The notes under the pieces are model-generated. The model worked only from the letters and a program-made list of their open reading frames with translations, was not told the origin of the DNA and made no database searches. A DNA stretch of 64,000 nucleotides from an uncultured Verrucomicrobiae bacterium (GTDB lineage: Bacteria > Verrucomicrobiota > Verrucomicrobiia > Limisphaerales > AAA164-E04), in NCBI GenBank assembly GCA_951813855.1, contig OX638380.1, positions 1,008,876-1,072,875 of the forward strand, in the 5' to 3' direction. The position numbers and the translations under genes were made by a program. Below, in pieces: positions 63,999-64,000 of the stretch; the stretch's first letter is position 1; each line of letters opens with the position of its first letter.

Positions 63999-64000
63999 CT

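Noticed and set aside
1..64000. CRISPR arrays and rRNA genes
   Set aside because: No regularly spaced direct repeats or rRNA-like sequence were seen anywhere in the window.

Overview
The window is a GC-rich bacterial chromosome segment with low coding density and much decay. A prepilin-type protein with an H-X9-DG tail, an adjacent cohesin/dockerin gene pair, a DUF4202 gene and FG-GAP secreted proteins suggest a member of the PVC group (Verrucomicrobiota/Kiritimatiellota-like). That is an inference from gene families; no rRNA is present to confirm it. Broken housekeeping genes (cysS, tmk), several dead restriction-modification (R-M) genes, IS fragments and long silent stretches fit a genome undergoing reduction, such as a symbiont. 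At least five otherwise good genes are broken by one base at a short homopolymer, so assembly error must also be considered.

Layout. 1-5.5 kb: edge ORF, frameshifted FG-GAP protein, decayed IS256-family transposase, frameshifted membrane glycosyltransferase. 5.5-26 kb (all minus strand): one very compact conjugation locus reading trbB-C-D-E-J-J2-L-F-G-H-I, a 54-aa gene, an ArdC/primase fusion, traG, a PAP2 phosphatase gene, a mobilisation-protein gene, traI relaxase and traF. Most neighbours overlap by ATGA or lie within a few bases. 26-28.6 kb: no recognisable gene. 28.6-30 kb: truncated ISAs1-type element. 30-35.6 kb: acquired island with a broken NYN-domain gene, a truncated integrase, an intact dcm-vsr-EcoRII-type R-M operon with a recognisable operator, and a frameshifted membrane protein. 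36-38.9 kb: an AT-rich three-gene operon (mannosyltransferase, GT2, pseudopilin). 39-41.3 kb: decayed tmk and cysS. 41.8-53.6 kb: housekeeping and secreted genes (ppdK, cohesin and dockerin proteins, DUF4202, an amino-acid symporter with SH3-like insert, a sugar isomerase, tRNA-Thr), plus a 132-bp MITE. 54-59.5 kb: a graveyard of DNA methyltransferases, a NotI-like endonuclease and IS1595 pieces around an intact AAA ATPase. 60-64 kb: a carboxylate-activation / aldehyde dehydrogenase / alcohol dehydrogenase operon running off the right edge.

How the parts work together. The trb genes would build a type IV secretion channel (TrbB and TrbE ATPases, TrbC pilin matured by the TraF protease, TrbF/G/H/I core, TrbL inner-membrane channel, TrbJ-like tip proteins). 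TraI would nick DNA with help from the mobilisation protein, TraG would couple it to the channel, and the ArdC/primase protein would protect and prime DNA in the recipient. The most unusual points are a TrbE ATPase fused in frame to a ~660-residue extension with a membrane segment and a TrbJ-like tail, followed by two further TrbJ-like genes; an autoregulatory operator in front of the Dcm gene; and a symporter carrying SH3-like domains.
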